NCBI GenBank assembly: GCA_019930625.1
Contig: CP082844.1
Coordinates: 7,192,001 to 7,256,000, forward strand
Length of the DNA: 64,000 nucleotides
DNA from: Nocardia asteroides
GTDB taxonomy: Bacteria > Actinomycetota > Actinomycetes > Mycobacteriales > Mycobacteriaceae
Reading direction: 5' to 3'
The notes below the pieces were generated by a model, which did not search any database, was not told the DNA's origin, and was given only the letters and a program-made list of their open reading frames with translations. The translations under genes and the position numbers were made by a program. Every line of letters begins with the position of its first letter. Position 1 is the first letter of the stretch. This document shows, in pieces, positions 46,966 through 56,001 of the stretch.

Positions 46966-46984
46966 GCGCACCGACAGCGCTCAC

Positions 46985-47036
46985 CCGAGGAGCGTTGCTC
47001 GCACGTCCTGCGTGACATGCGAGGAACGCTCCTCGG
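46985..47036 (+). terminator. long hairpin, probable terminator
   Basis: CCGAGGAGCGTT (46985-46996) pairs perfectly with AACGCTCCTCGG (47025-47036); inside, after a G/G mismatch, CTCGCA pairs with TGCGAG, giving 18 paired bases. It lies 20 bases after the WGR protein's stop. There is no T run, as often in actinobacterial terminators. Confidence 0.65.
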
Positions 47037-47585
47037 AGAAACCGGCTCGCCGACACACTGGATGCGGAGCCTCCGCCCGGGAGGCGGATACGCGCACTTC
47101 GACAATTTTTCGCCAACGCCCCGCTCGTACCAGCCCGGCGCTCTTCGGCGGGGTAGGCGCGATTGGCGTCCCCGATCTCCGGCTCGCCTGATACCTCCGC
47201 CTGCTCGCACGGCGATCAACTGAAGCCGTAGATCCTTCACGCCAGGACTCAGCTCTCCGGCGACCTGAGCTACAGCTCGGGAATGATGGCGTTCGGCCGA
47301 TGGCTCGGGCCACGACGGGGCGCGGTTGGGCTACTCCACTCATATCCCGGCACGGCGACTCCCGCGGATCGAGGACGATTACAACGATCGAGAATGTTGG
47401 TCGCTTCGGCGCCCAAGCGTTCACCCCGGTCACCGCGACGGCCACCGGGTGACAGATGTCGGCCCGGTCAGCTCCCCCGCCCGCTGTTGCCCGCCCGCAC
47501 ACCCTGATCTGCCGATTCGTCGGCGGAACGCCTCGCCCGGTGGGAAGGTGGACGTACGGCAGGTGTCAGCAGAGGAGCGAGACAC
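47037..47585. other. intergenic region without recognised gene
   Basis: About 550 bases before the EF-G2 gene. Open frames on both strands have no start signal or recognisable domain and look like chance reading in high-GC DNA. The EF-G2 promoter should be here; no clear boxes were identified. Confidence 0.4.
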
Positions 47586-49781
47586 ATGGTGGACAAGACC
47601 AACGGAGCTGCCGCGGGCGACGGCGGCGTGGTGACGGCGGACCGGCCCGAGCAGATCCGCAACGTGGTCCTGGTCGGGCACAGCGGGTCGGGAAAGACCA
47701 CGCTCGTCGATGCCATGGCGCTCACCGCGCGGGCGGTCAATCGCGCAGGGCGGGTCGAGGACGGCACCTCGCTGTCGGACTACGACGAGATCGAGCATCG
47801 CCAGCACCGATCGGTGCAGCTGTCGGTGGTGCCGGTGGCATGGGACGGCATGAAAGTCAATCTGGTCGACACGCCGGGTTACTTGGACTTCGTCGGCGAG
47901 TTGCGGGCGGGTCTGCGCGCGGCCGATGCTGCGCTGTTCGTCATCTCGGCGGCCGAGGGCGCGGCGGGGATCGCGGGGGCGACCAGGGCGCTGTGGGAGG
48001 AATGCGCCGCGGTCGGGATGCCGCGCGCGATCGTCATCACCCACCTGGACACGGCGCGCGACGAGTACGACGTGATGACCGACGCCTGCCGGACCGTGCT
48101 GGGCGGCGGGTCGTCGGAGACCATCCTCCCGCTGCATCTCCCCGTGTACGGCCCGAAGAATCCGGATGGGCACCGGCCGGTCACCGGCATGGTGGAGCTG
48201 CTGCCGCACTGCGTGGGCGACTATTCCTCCGGCGTGGAGGTGCAAGGCGACCCATCGCCCGATCAGGTGCCCGAGCTGGAAGAAGCTCGCAACCGCCTGA
48301 TCGAGGGCATCATCGCCGAGAGCGAGGACGAGACCCTCATGGAACGCTACTTGGAGGGCGAGGAGATCAGCCTGGCGACGCTGATCGCCGACCTGGAGCG
48401 CGCGGTCGCCCGCGGGAGCTTCCATCCGGTGTTGTTCGCCGCCCCAGCGCCCGAAGGAGCCAAGCAGGGCCTGGGCACGGTCGAGCTGCTCGACCTCATC
48501 ACCGGCGGCTTCCCGACGCCGGCCGAGCACCCCATCACCGCCACCAACGGCGCCGAACCGCATCCGCTGCGCTGCGACCCGGACGCGGAACTGGCCGCGG
48601 AGGTCATCCGCACCGCTTCCGACCCGTACGTCGGGCGGGTCTGCATGGTCCGCGTCTTCTCCGGCACCCTGCACGCCGACGATACGGTGCACGTCAGCGG
48701 CCACGGCTTGGAGGACCGCGGCCACGAGAGCCACGAGCTGGACGAGCGGGTCGGCGCGATCTCGGCTCCCTTCGGCAAGCAGCAACGCCCGCTGCGCCAG
48801 GCGATCGCGGGCGATATCGCCTATGTCACCAAGCTCGGTCACGCCGAAACCGGCGACACGCTGTCGTCCACCGACAATCCGCTCCGGATCGAGCCGTGGC
48901 CGATGCCCGATCCGCTGCTGCCCATCGCCATCCGCGCGCACAGCAAAGCCGACGAGGACAAGCTCTCCCAGAGCCTCGCCAGGCTGGCCGCCGAAGACCC
49001 GGCGCTGCGCCTGGAACACAACGCGCAGACGCATCAGCTGGTGCTCTGGTGTCTGGGTGAAGCCCATCGCGACGTCGCCTTGGAGCGGTTGCGGACCCGG
49101 TTCGGCGTGCAGGTCGACGTGATAGAGCATCAGGTGGCGCTGCGAGAGACGTTCGCGGGCAAGGCGTCCGGGCGCGGCAGGCATGTGAAGCAGTCCGGCG
49201 GGCACGGCCAGTACGCCGTGTGCGAGATCGAGGTCGAACCCCTGCCCGAAGGGTCGGGCATCGAGTTCGTGGACAAGGTGGTCGGCGGAGTCGTTCCGCG
49301 CCAGTTCATTCCGTCGGTGGAGAAAGGCGTGCGTGCCCAGGCCTCCCGCGGGCTGACCGCCGGATATCCCCTCGTGGACGTGCGGGTCACCTTGTTCGAC
49401 GGCAAAGCCCATTCCGTCGACTCCTCCGACGCCGCGTTCCAGACCGCCGGTGCGCTCGCCTTGCGCGAGGCCGCGGCAGCCGCGGGAATCCGGGTGCTCG
49501 AGCCGCTCGCCGAAGTATGGGCGCTGGTCTCCGACGAATTCGTCGGCCCGGTACTGAGCGATCTGTCCAGTCGCCGCGGGCGCGTCCTCGGCACCGAGCC
49601 GCACGGCAGCGGACGCACCCGCATCCACGCCGAGGTCCCGGAACTCGAACTCAGCCGCTACGCCATCGACCTGCGCTCGATCTCCCACGGCACCGGCGAT
49701 TTCACCCGCGCCTACGCGCGGCACGAGCCGATGCCGAACCAACTGGCCGCCTCGGTGCGTGGGGAGAAGACGCGCGCGTAG
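47586..49781 (+). CDS. fusA2: elongation factor G-like protein EF-G2
   Basis: A 731-residue translational GTPase paralogue. G1 is GHSGSGKTTL (residues 31-40), G3 DTPGYLDF (near 98), and G4 THLD in place of the usual NKxD; domains II-V of EF-G follow, with VDVRVTLFDGKAHSVDSSD as in domain IV. It corresponds to the second, non-essential EF-G of mycobacteria (FusA2, Rv0120c); GTPase and ribosome roles of this paralogue are uncertain. ATG 47586 has GAGGAG eight bases upstream. Monocistronic in layout. Confidence 0.92.
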   Translation: MVDKTNGAAAGDGGVVTADRPEQIRNVVLVGHSGSGKTTLVDAMALTARAVNRAGRVEDGTSLSDYDEIEHRQHRSVQLSVVPVAWDGMKVNLVDTPGYLDFVGELRAGLRAADAALFVISAAEGAAGIAGATRALWEECAAVGMPRAIVITHLDTARDEYDVMTDACRTVLGGGSSETILPLHLPVYGPKNPDGHRPVTGMVELLPHCVGDYSSGVEVQGDPSPDQVPELEEARNRLIEGIIAESEDETLMERYLEGEEISLATLIADLERAVARGSFHPVLFAAPAPEGAKQGLGTVELLDLITGGFPTPAEHPITATNGAEPHPLRCDPDAELAAEVIRTASDPYVGRVCMVRVFSGTLHADDTVHVSGHGLEDRGHESHELDERVGAISAPFGKQQRPLRQAIAGDIAYVTKLGHAETGDTLSSTDNPLRIEPWPMPDPLLPIAIRAHSKADEDKLSQSLARLAAEDPALRLEHNAQTHQLVLWCLGEAHRDVALERLRTRFGVQVDVIEHQVALRETFAGKASGRGRHVKQSGGHGQYAVCEIEVEPLPEGSGIEFVDKVVGGVVPRQFIPSVEKGVRAQASRGLTAGYPLVDVRVTLFDGKAHSVDSSDAAFQTAGALALREAAAAAGIRVLEPLAEVWALVSDEFVGPVLSDLSSRRGRVLGTEPHGSGRTRIHAEVPELELSRYAIDLRSISHGTGDFTRAYARHEPMPNQLAASVRGEKTRA

Positions 49782-49866
49782 AGGACTCGCCATCCGAGCC
49801 GCGACTCGCGTCGTACCCGCGAGCATCTGTCGGCGCCATCAACCGCAGCGAACGATTCCGGCCGGG

Positions 49867-51999
49867 TCAGACCCCCTGCGGTGGTGGTGAAACGGGTGGC
49901 GGCGCGGCAGGCTGCGGCGCCGCGGCCACGGCCGGCGGAGGTGGCGCCGCGATTCCAGGAGCGCTACCGGCCGCCGTGTCCAAACCGGTCGGGTGAATGA
50001 AGCCCGCGAAATTGCCGTACTTTTCCTTCAACGGAGGATTGTTGGGATCCAAGGGAACGAGCTGGCCATTGTCGAGGACGAACAGGCCGTTCTCGTTCTT
50101 GACAACCAGCGCACTATGCTTCTCCCACTGCAGAATATCGCCGGTCTTCAGCTCACCGGGGCCATTGACCACCGCAGGCGGATGCTCCGCTGTGATCTCC
50201 CCCGCTGTTCCCTTATATGCCGATACCGCATCGAGAGCGACGTTCTGCGTCTGCTTCTGCAAAGCCTCCGCCACCGGCGGCGACGCGTTCACGGTCGTAT
50301 CCCCGATCTGGACCGCGGGCGTCGTTCCAGGTGCCGTTATCGGCGGCGGAGTACCCGCGTAGGTCGGCGGCGTCACGCCGGCAGGGCCGGTTTGCTGAAC
50401 GGCTTGTTGCGCGGTGGTCGTCTGAGCGTTGCGGTTGCGCTCTCGTTCCTCGCGCTTCTCCCGCTCCTGTTCTCGCTCCCGCTCCGCGTAGGCCCGCTCG
50501 AGTCGCTCGTCTTCGGGCTGACGCCCTTGGTTCATCATTCCGCTCATGGCGCTCATCATCGCCATCTGCTGCATCGCATTTGCCATACCGTTGTCGCCGC
50601 TGTTGGCGGCGGGCGCAACATTGCCGGAGTTTGTGTTCGCACCGGGCCCCGTACCAGTCGCGGATCCGGTTCCGCCCTGCAGTGCCGAACGAATGGCGGC
50701 AAGCGGATCCGAATCCGAGGACGTATCACCGGTTCCGGTGGCCGAGATGGGTTGCGTACCTGTAGTCGGATCGGTCAGCGAACCATCGGTGTCGGTAGGG
50801 CCGCCCAGCAAGTCGTCGAAGGTAGATCCCCAGTTATCGTTCGCGGTAGTGCCGGACGGTAGCGTGGAAGCATCCTGGGTCGGCATTGGAGGAGTACCGG
50901 TGTAGACAGGCGGCGGAGTACCGGTGTTCGTAGGGGTTTTGGTCGTACCGGTAGGGGTGTGTTGAGTGGCGGGCTTTTCGTTCGGGTCTTTACCAGGCTG
51001 TTCTTTAGTGGGAAATCCCGGGAACTCACCGAACTTCTTCCCTGCACTCTCGGCTCGATTCGCGTATGCGGTGACCTCCTCCACGCAGAACTGAACAGTG
51101 TCGCGAATTATTCCATATATCGGCTCCTCTTCCACGACGTTCTGAATACCGGGAGCCGTAAAGTTGTCTTTACTGAAAGTGCTTCCGCCGAAGTATCCCG
51201 CGTGAGGTTTCATCAGCGTCGCCCAGATATCCTCATGCGCAGACTGGACTTTGTCCCACATTTTCCGATATGTACGGTCATTGTCGGCAGTGAGCTTCAG
51301 GTTCTCCGTCTTGAATTGGTCGTCTCTGGCCGCCCACTGGGCATCCAACTCGTCGAGCAACTTGGAAGTCGAATTGTATGCTTCAATAGACTCGCCCTTG
51401 CCCCCGGCTTGAGCCTCTGCACCGTTTCCCATTGCATCTGTGAAGGATTTACTCAGGTTATTGTCCCAGATAACGGTGTCGTCACCCTTCTCCGGAGACG
51501 CCAGGGCGATCGGCTTCTTTTTGTCCCCCATCTGTTTCTTGAGGTACTTGAGCTGATGGTTCGCCAGACTGACGTATGTCGTCAGGTCTTCCGAAGGACT
51601 ACCCGGGGGCAGCTTGATCTTCAGCGGAAAGTCATCGACCGAGTCCCCCTCTTTCGGATCCTTGTCCAGACCCTCCATATATTTTTTCTTCTGCTCCGAC
51701 TCGGTCGGAGGAGGAGGAGGGGGCGCTTTGCGATCATGTTCCGGGAGGCGCTTGTCCGGGTCGACTCGCGTTGTGTTATCGACCTCCCTCGCTTTGTATG
51801 CCTGCCCATCCGTAGTGACGAGGTAATCCAGGCGGTTGTAGGGCCACGAGTCCAATTTCTTGGGGTCCCCACCCGGGTTCGCCTCATACAGCGTTACTTC
51901 GCCCCCGGGCTTTTCCTGCGCGTAGTAGTAGCCGGACTCCGGACGGCTCTCTGATTTTGTATAATTGCCGTGCTTGTCGTGAGTGAAGTAGTTGGTCAT
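49867..51999 (-). CDS. large ESX-associated protein with C-terminal hydrolase-like domain
   Basis: A 710-residue protein, last in a five-gene operon. Residues 1-90 are a small beta domain (YFTHDKHGNYTKSESRPESG), about 140-330 helical, about 335-480 Thr/Pro/Gly-rich, then a highly charged helix of Glu/Arg repeats (DERLERAYAEREREQERE, about 505-545). The C-terminal part (about 615-690; GELKTGDILQWEKHSALVVKNENG and FAGFIHPTGLD) resembles a domain seen at the end of mycobacterial and nocardial DUF4226-linked secreted proteins, reminiscent of NlpC/P60 folds but without an obvious Cys. Local G+C is lower than flanks. Probably exported; function unknown. Confidence 0.7.
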   Translation of the reverse strand: MTNYFTHDKHGNYTKSESRPESGYYYAQEKPGGEVTLYEANPGGDPKKLDSWPYNRLDYLVTTDGQAYKAREVDNTTRVDPDKRLPEHDRKAPPPPPPTESEQKKKYMEGLDKDPKEGDSVDDFPLKIKLPPGSPSEDLTTYVSLANHQLKYLKKQMGDKKKPIALASPEKGDDTVIWDNNLSKSFTDAMGNGAEAQAGGKGESIEAYNSTSKLLDELDAQWAARDDQFKTENLKLTADNDRTYRKMWDKVQSAHEDIWATLMKPHAGYFGGSTFSKDNFTAPGIQNVVEEEPIYGIIRDTVQFCVEEVTAYANRAESAGKKFGEFPGFPTKEQPGKDPNEKPATQHTPTGTTKTPTNTGTPPPVYTGTPPMPTQDASTLPSGTTANDNWGSTFDDLLGGPTDTDGSLTDPTTGTQPISATGTGDTSSDSDPLAAIRSALQGGTGSATGTGPGANTNSGNVAPAANSGDNGMANAMQQMAMMSAMSGMMNQGRQPEDERLERAYAEREREQEREKREERERNRNAQTTTAQQAVQQTGPAGVTPPTYAGTPPPITAPGTTPAVQIGDTTVNASPPVAEALQKQTQNVALDAVSAYKGTAGEITAEHPPAVVNGPGELKTGDILQWEKHSALVVKNENGLFVLDNGQLVPLDPNNPPLKEKYGNFAGFIHPTGLDTAAGSAPGIAAPPPPAVAAAPQPAAPPPVSPPPQGV

Positions 52000-52007
52000 G
52001 CGTCCTC

Positions 52008-52274
52008 CTAGACGGGCAGTTCATCGCGGCGCCTGTCGCGAGAGCCCTGTCCTGATGCCGTTGCCTCGATCGCCCGACTGCGGGAAATACCGCCACTTAC
52101 CCGCGCGTGGGAGTTCCGCTCGATAGTTCGCATCCCTTCAACACAACCCACGATCAGATCAATGATTCCGAGCGATTCGCGAGCGGATTGCAGCCATTCG
52201 AGATCCTCCCGCCGGCTACGTGGCGGCCGCTGAGGATCAGGCCTCCGGCGACTTGCCTCGAATCGTTGCGCCAC
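52008..52274 (-). CDS. small ESX-operon protein
   Basis: An 88-residue protein. The C-terminal part (DLEWLQSARESLGIIDLIVG, later SRSRAIEATASGQGSRDRRR) is helical and basic. The stop is 8 bases before the start of the large downstream gene. The likely start is GTG 52274 inside the preceding gene, though no good ribosome binding site is seen, so the start is uncertain. No family recognised. Confidence 0.5.
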   Translation of the reverse strand: MAQRFEASRRRPDPQRPPRSRREDLEWLQSARESLGIIDLIVGCVEGMRTIERNSHARVSGGISRSRAIEATASGQGSRDRRRDELPV

Positions 52275-52557
52275 CCGCGCCGTCGGTGTCCTCGATCGCA
52301 CCTGCCGTCGAGTGGGAAGTATCGGCAGTATCCTGACGACCATCCGCCACCGAGGTCCAGCCGACCACACGATCACGCAGGTGCGGACGTCCGGCGATTT
52401 GCAGAAACGCATAGGCCGCATAGCCGTTCGTCGCGATGAAATTCGCTTCGTAATCAGGATCGTTCTTCGCGCGCTCCCGGGCTGCCGGGACCATGTCATG
52501 GTTTACGCCGCGAAGTCGGCGCCACTCTTGTGGATCCTGATAGAACTCGGTGGTCAT
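52237..52557 (-). CDS. small ESX-operon protein
   Basis: A 106-residue soluble protein, ATG at 52557. Features: TEFYQDPQEWRRLRGVNHDM, an EANFIATNGYAAYAFLQIAG segment, and a Ser/Thr/Gly-rich acidic tail. A longer in-frame reading to 52842 overlaps the upstream gene and has no protein-like features. Together with its neighbours it forms an operon starting with a YbaB-like gene, which places it in the type VII-associated class. Function unknown. Confidence 0.6.
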   Translation of the reverse strand: MTTEFYQDPQEWRRLRGVNHDMVPAARERAKNDPDYEANFIATNGYAAYAFLQIAGRPHLRDRVVGWTSVADGRQDTADTSHSTAGAIEDTDGAGGATIRGKSPEA

Positions 52558-52646
52558 ATCGACGAACCCTCTCCACTCCGACCGACCTCCCCATTCTTCA
52601 GCATCCCCATACCTGGGGATAAAGAGAGGAAGCCGAGAGCTGGAGT

Positions 52647-52994
52647 TCAGTAGCCTGAGCCGAACTCCGCCTTCTCCATGAGGTTGTACTCGGCCTCGGT
52701 GGGCAGCCCCAGCGAGTCGGCCAGGCGCGGCAACGCGCCGTTGTACAGCAGCTCCGCGCGCCTCCCCACCCGGGACTTCTGGTAGGCCAGCCGGGCGACC
52801 CGAAGAATCTCGGCGGCGAGCCAGCTGTCGGTGTTCTCCCACACCTCGTCGCCGAGGTGCAGACCGACGATCATGCCGCTTCGATCACAGGCAACTCCGA
52901 CGGAGTAGTCGGGATTGAACACCTCGTAGATCAGATTCAGCCAATCGGGCGGCGTTTCGGCCTCGGTGGCGCCCGACACGCCCAGCTCTGTCAC
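52647..52994 (-). CDS. YbaB-like ESX-operon protein
   Basis: A 115-residue protein; GTG at 52994 with AGGAG seven bases upstream. It combines a beta hairpin (YSVGVACDRSGMIVGLHLGD) with a long helix (SWLAAEILRVARLAYQKSR), the order found in YbaB/EbfC-type proteins. It is the second gene of the operon after another YbaB-like gene; two copies side by side may form a heteromer. Role in ESX-linked secretion is inferred from context. Confidence 0.65.
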   Translation of the reverse strand: MTELGVSGATEAETPPDWLNLIYEVFNPDYSVGVACDRSGMIVGLHLGDEVWENTDSWLAAEILRVARLAYQKSRVGRRAELLYNGALPRLADSLGLPTEAEYNLMEKAEFGSGY

Positions 52995-53033
52995 AGCATC
53001 ACTCCTGGGTATGGGGCCGACCACAGCGGCAAG

Positions 53034-53357
53034 TTACGGTTCGGGCCATGACACCTTTGGTGGCCACGTCGTCTGCTGGATGGCAAGCCGGTGTTGCCGT
53101 AGGGCGTCTTCGGTGCTGTCCCGAATCGCCGCCATGATGTCGGCCACCAGCTCCTGACTACTCGACGAATGCGCAATCGTCCCGTCGGCGATGTACAGAT
53201 CGACGAGACGGCCCATCCCGTCGACCTCCGGAATCACCCGGGCGCTTGGCGAGGGCCGCCGAGCGCGGACTCCCTTGATCCGCTCCATCATGTCATCGAC
53301 GGCGTGCACGAACTCACGGCCGGATTCCAGCGCTGCCGCCGTAAATGGATGCATCAT
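53034..53357 (-). CDS. YbaB/EbfC-family protein
   Basis: A 107-residue YbaB/EbfC-type protein: an N-terminal helix (AALESGREFVHAVDDMMERI), a strand region (ARVIPEVDGMGRLVDLYIADG) and a second helix (ELVADIMAAIRDSTEDAL). It starts at the ATG pair at 53357/53354, with GGAGG 11-14 bases upstream. First gene of the 53.4-49.9 kb operon. The frame upstream to 53645 has no protein-like features. Confidence 0.75.
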   Translation of the reverse strand: MMHPFTAAALESGREFVHAVDDMMERIKGVRARRPSPSARVIPEVDGMGRLVDLYIADGTIAHSSSSQELVADIMAAIRDSTEDALRQHRLAIQQTTWPPKVSWPEP

Positions 53358-53637
53358 GAGTGTCTTGTCCTCCGCAACGATCGCCGCACGCCGCGCGAGT
53401 GAGGGGCCTTCATCCCGGCTACAGGACAGAGACCCGGCAGCGTCCGAACAAGCATGCCGGATCGCACGGTCATCCGACACTCGATCGAGTCGGCGCCCAG
53501 CACTTTCCGCATGCCACCTCCTGCTCTGGATGATACGGATCCATTCTTCACGCTCGGCGCGAGCTTCCCATGCATGAGAACGGAGCCACATAACTCGCGA
53601 TGACAGCCCGGTGTGCGTTCTGGTCAGGAACGCAGAC
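53358..53637. other. upstream region of the ESX-associated operon
   Basis: About 280 bases (404 including the glnA terminator and tail) between the YbaB-like gene and glnA. It should contain the promoter of the minus-strand operon; no clear -35/-10 pair was identified, and no gene was seen. Confidence 0.35.
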
Positions 53638-53686
53638 AAGCCCATCTACCCGGCGACCACAAGGTGATCACAAAGCAGATGGGCTT
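53638..53686 (-). terminator. glnA terminator
   Basis: AAGCCCATCT at 53638-53647 and AGATGGGCTT at 53677-53686 form a perfect 10-bp stem, with a 29-base loop that can itself fold (GGTGATCAC). It lies about 76 bases after the glnA stop codon. Confidence 0.65.
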
Positions 53687-53762
53687 CGTCGGCTCGCACG
53701 CACAGCTGCGAACGAAGCACCTGGTTGCCGGTGCTCCGATCACAGGGTGGCGACCTTACGAC

Positions 53763-55199
53763 TTACACGTCGAAGTACAGCTCGAACTCGTACGGGTGCG
53801 GCCGCAGGTTCACCGGGGCGATTTCGCCTTCGCGCTTGAGGGTGATCCAGGTCTCGATCAGGTCCTCGGTGAAGACGTTGCCTTCGGTGAGGTAGTCGTG
53901 GTCGGCCTCGAGGCGGTCGATGACCGACGCCAGGCTGGTGGGGGCCTGCGGGATGTTCTTGGCCTCCTCCGGCGGGAGCTCGTAGAGGTCCTTGTCGACC
54001 GGGGCCAGCGGCTCGATCTTCTTCTTGATGCCGTCCAGGCCGGCCATCATCATGGCGGCGAAGGCCAGGTACGGGTTGCCCGAGGAGTCCGGTGCGCGGA
54101 ACTCGAGGCGCTTGGCCTTCGGGTTGTTGCCGGTGACCGGGATGCGGACCGCGGCGGAGCGGTTGCGCTGCGAGTACACCAGGTTGATCGGGGCCTCGTA
54201 GCCGGGGACCAGGCGGTGGTAGGAGTTCACCGTCGGGTTGGTGAACGCCAGCAGCGACGGCGCGTGGTGCAGGATGCCGCCGATGTAGTGACGCGCCAGG
54301 TCGGACAGGCCGCCGTAGCCGGCCTCGTCGTGGAACAGCGGCTTGCCGTCCTTCCACAGCGACTGGTGCACGTGCATGCCCGAGCCGTTGTCACCGAAGA
54401 GCGGCTTCGGCATGAAGGTGACGGTCTTGCCTTCCTGCCACGCGGTGTTCTTGACGATGTACTTGAACAGCTGCAGGTCGTCGGCCGCGGCGAGCAGGGT
54501 GTTGAACTTGTAGTTGATCTCGGCCTGGCCCGCGGTGCCGACCTCGTGGTGGCCGCGCTCCAGCTCGAAGCCGGAGTTCTGCAGGTTGGTCGAGATCTTG
54601 TCGCGCAGGTCGACGTAGTGGTCGTAGGGCGCGACCGGGAAGTAGCCGCCCTTGTTGCGGACCTTGTAGCCGCGGTTGCGGCCGCCGTCCGGGTCGAACT
54701 CCGCGCCGGTGTTCCAGGAACCGGAGACCGACTCGATCTCGTAGAAAGCGCCGTTCATGGCCGAGTCGTAGCGGATCGAGTCGAAGATGTAGAACTCCGC
54801 CTCGGGGCCGAAGTACGCGGTGTCTGCGATGCCGGTGGATCGCAGGTACTCCTCCGCCTTGCGCGCGACGTTACGCGGGTCGCGGCTGTATGCCTCGCGG
54901 GTGAACGGGTCGTGCACGAAGAAGTTGAGATTCAGCGTCTTGGCGGCGCGGAACGGGTCGATGCGCGCGGTGGAGAAGTCGGGCAGCAACAGCATGTCCG
55001 ACTCATCGATGGACTGGAACCCACGGACGGAGGAGCCGTCGAACGCTAGCCCTTCCTCGGCGAGGTCGGTGGTGAAAGCCTTCCCCGGGATCGAGAAGTG
55101 CTGCTGCACACCGGGAAGGTCGCTGAAACGGATGTCGACGTACTCGATGTCCTCATCAGCGATGAATTTGATGACCTCGTCGGCCGTGCTGAACGTCAC
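53763..55199 (-). CDS. glnA: type I glutamine synthetase
   Basis: A 478-residue glutamine synthetase, making glutamine from glutamate, ammonia and ATP. The family signature and active-site loops are visible: [17 protein letters not shown] near residue 52, the ATP/metal region [15 protein letters not shown] near 210, [12 protein letters not shown] near 270, and the adenylylation loop NLYxRPH-like [13 protein letters not shown] region with the C-terminus [10 protein letters not shown]. Length and the N-terminal [10 protein letters not shown] match actinobacterial GlnA1. GTG at 55199 has AAGGAGA upstream. A complete GlnR box lies 78-115 bases upstream. Locus order matches mycobacterial glnA1 (Rv2220). 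Confidence 0.97.
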   Translation of the reverse strand: MTFSTADEVIKFIADEDIEYVDIRFSDLPGVQQHFSIPGKAFTTDLAEEGLAFDGSSVRGFQSIDESDMLLLPDFSTARIDPFRAAKTLNLNFFVHDPFTREAYSRDPRNVARKAEEYLRSTGIADTAYFGPEAEFYIFDSIRYDSAMNGAFYEIESVSGSWNTGAEFDPDGGRNRGYKVRNKGGYFPVAPYDHYVDLRDKISTNLQNSGFELERGHHEVGTAGQAEINYKFNTLLAAADDLQLFKYIVKNTAWQEGKTVTFMPKPLFGDNGSGMHVHQSLWKDGKPLFHDEAGYGGLSDLARHYIGGILHHAPSLLAFTNPTVNSYHRLVPGYEAPINLVYSQRNRSAAVRIPVTGNNPKAKRLEFRAPDSSGNPYLAFAAMMMAGLDGIKKKIEPLAPVDKDLYELPPEEAKNIPQAPTSLASVIDRLEADHDYLTEGNVFTEDLIETWITLKREGEIAPVNLRPHPYEFELYFDV

Positions 55200-55276
55200 T
55201 TGTTCTCCTTACGGATCGGTTCCCAGCCAGTGTCGCCTTGCGTGGGTTCGTCGCGACCCGACGCTATGGATGCCGT

Positions 55277-55314
55277 GTTTCCCTGCAGTCAAGGATGTGT
55301 TTCGCCGGTGTTAC
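55277..55314 (-). promoter_or_regulatory. GlnR box of glnA
   Basis: Read on the minus strand: GTAAC, six bases, GAAAC, six bases, TTGAC, six bases, GAAAC. This is the full a1-b1-a2-b2 arrangement with 11-base periodicity of the actinobacterial nitrogen regulator GlnR. It lies 78-115 bases upstream of the glnA start. TTGAC may also serve as part of a -35 box (18 bases before CATAGC). Confidence 0.85.
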
Positions 55315-55451
55315 ACGTGCGTCAGGCAGCGTGGTGCTGACCACCCGGACTCGATTGAATGGTAGTCCTGCCCCCGGCACGGCGCGCCCCGACGCTGAAC
55401 TCCGCTTATGCGGTACCGGGCTCCGGTCCGCGCGCGCCTATCCTGGGGTGC

Positions 55452-55907
55452 ATGGCACGCATCACCGGCTCTTGGCTCTCCGGCCCTCCGGCCGACTCCG
55501 GCGGTCCGGCAACTCCTGAGTTCCCCGGTGAACACCTCGGCCTGCCGCAGACCGGGGCGGGCTCGCTGGCCGGCATGGGGCGCCGCATAGCCGCCCTCTT
55601 CGTGGACTGGATGATCGCGCTCGGCATCGCGGCGCTGCTCGCCCGCAGCGCTTCGGCGTCGAGTCTCACGCTGCTGATCTGGTTCGTGATCGGCGTCGGC
55701 GCGGTCACGCTGTTCGGGTTCACGCCGGGGCAGTATTTCCTGCGGCTGCGGACGGTGCGCATCGACGCGCCCGCGCCGGTCGGCTTCGTGCGGGCGCTGG
55801 CCAGGCAGGTCCTGTTGCTGTTCGTGGTGCCCGCGTTGTTCACCGACGCCGACGGGCGCGGCATGCACGACCGCGCCACCGGCACGGCGCTGGTGCATGC
55901 ACGCTGA
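55452..55907 (+). CDS. RDD family membrane protein
   Basis: A 151-residue membrane protein with three hydrophobic segments: FVDWMIALGIAALLA, LTLLIWFVIGVGAVTLFGF and ALARQVLLLFVVPALF. The RDD pattern appears as RRIAALFVDW, GFTPGQYFLRLR and DADGRGMHDRATGT. ATG at 55452; TATCCT about 9 bases upstream acts as a -10 box, so the transcript is probably leaderless. Mycobacteria have the same gene (Rv2219A) between glnA1 and the DUF4191 gene. Function unknown; RDD proteins are proposed transporters or membrane regulators. Confidence 0.88.
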   Translation: MARITGSWLSGPPADSGGPATPEFPGEHLGLPQTGAGSLAGMGRRIAALFVDWMIALGIAALLARSASASSLTLLIWFVIGVGAVTLFGFTPGQYFLRLRTVRIDAPAPVGFVRALARQVLLLFVVPALFTDADGRGMHDRATGTALVHAR

Positions 55908-55957
55908 ACCCGGGAACAACTGACGGGACGCCCCCTCCACCGAGATCGAGCACGAAC

Positions 55958-55990
55958 AAAGGCCCGTCTCCCAACAGGGACGCGGGCCTT
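55958..55990. terminator. bidirectional terminator between convergent genes
   Basis: AAAGGCCCGTCTCCC, loop AACA, GGGACGCGGGCCTT: an 8-bp AAGGCCCG/CGGGCCTT stem extended by TCCC/GGGA, flanked by A and T runs. It separates the RDD gene (plus) from the DUF4191 gene (minus). Confidence 0.85.
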
Positions 55991-56001
55991 GTGCACAGCG
56001 G

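Noticed and set aside
45496..46971. 491-codon minus-strand frame opposite the WGR protein
   Set aside because: Shadow frame; His/Asp/Gly-rich composition without domains, while the plus-strand WGR and propeller repeats are clear.
46929..47502. possible short genes between the WGR protein and EF-G2
   Set aside because: Frames of 100-170 codons exist on the minus strand but have Arg/Pro-rich shadow composition and no ribosome binding site.
47430..49826. 798-codon minus-strand frame opposite EF-G2
   Set aside because: Shadow frame; the plus strand encodes a complete EF-G with all GTPase motifs.
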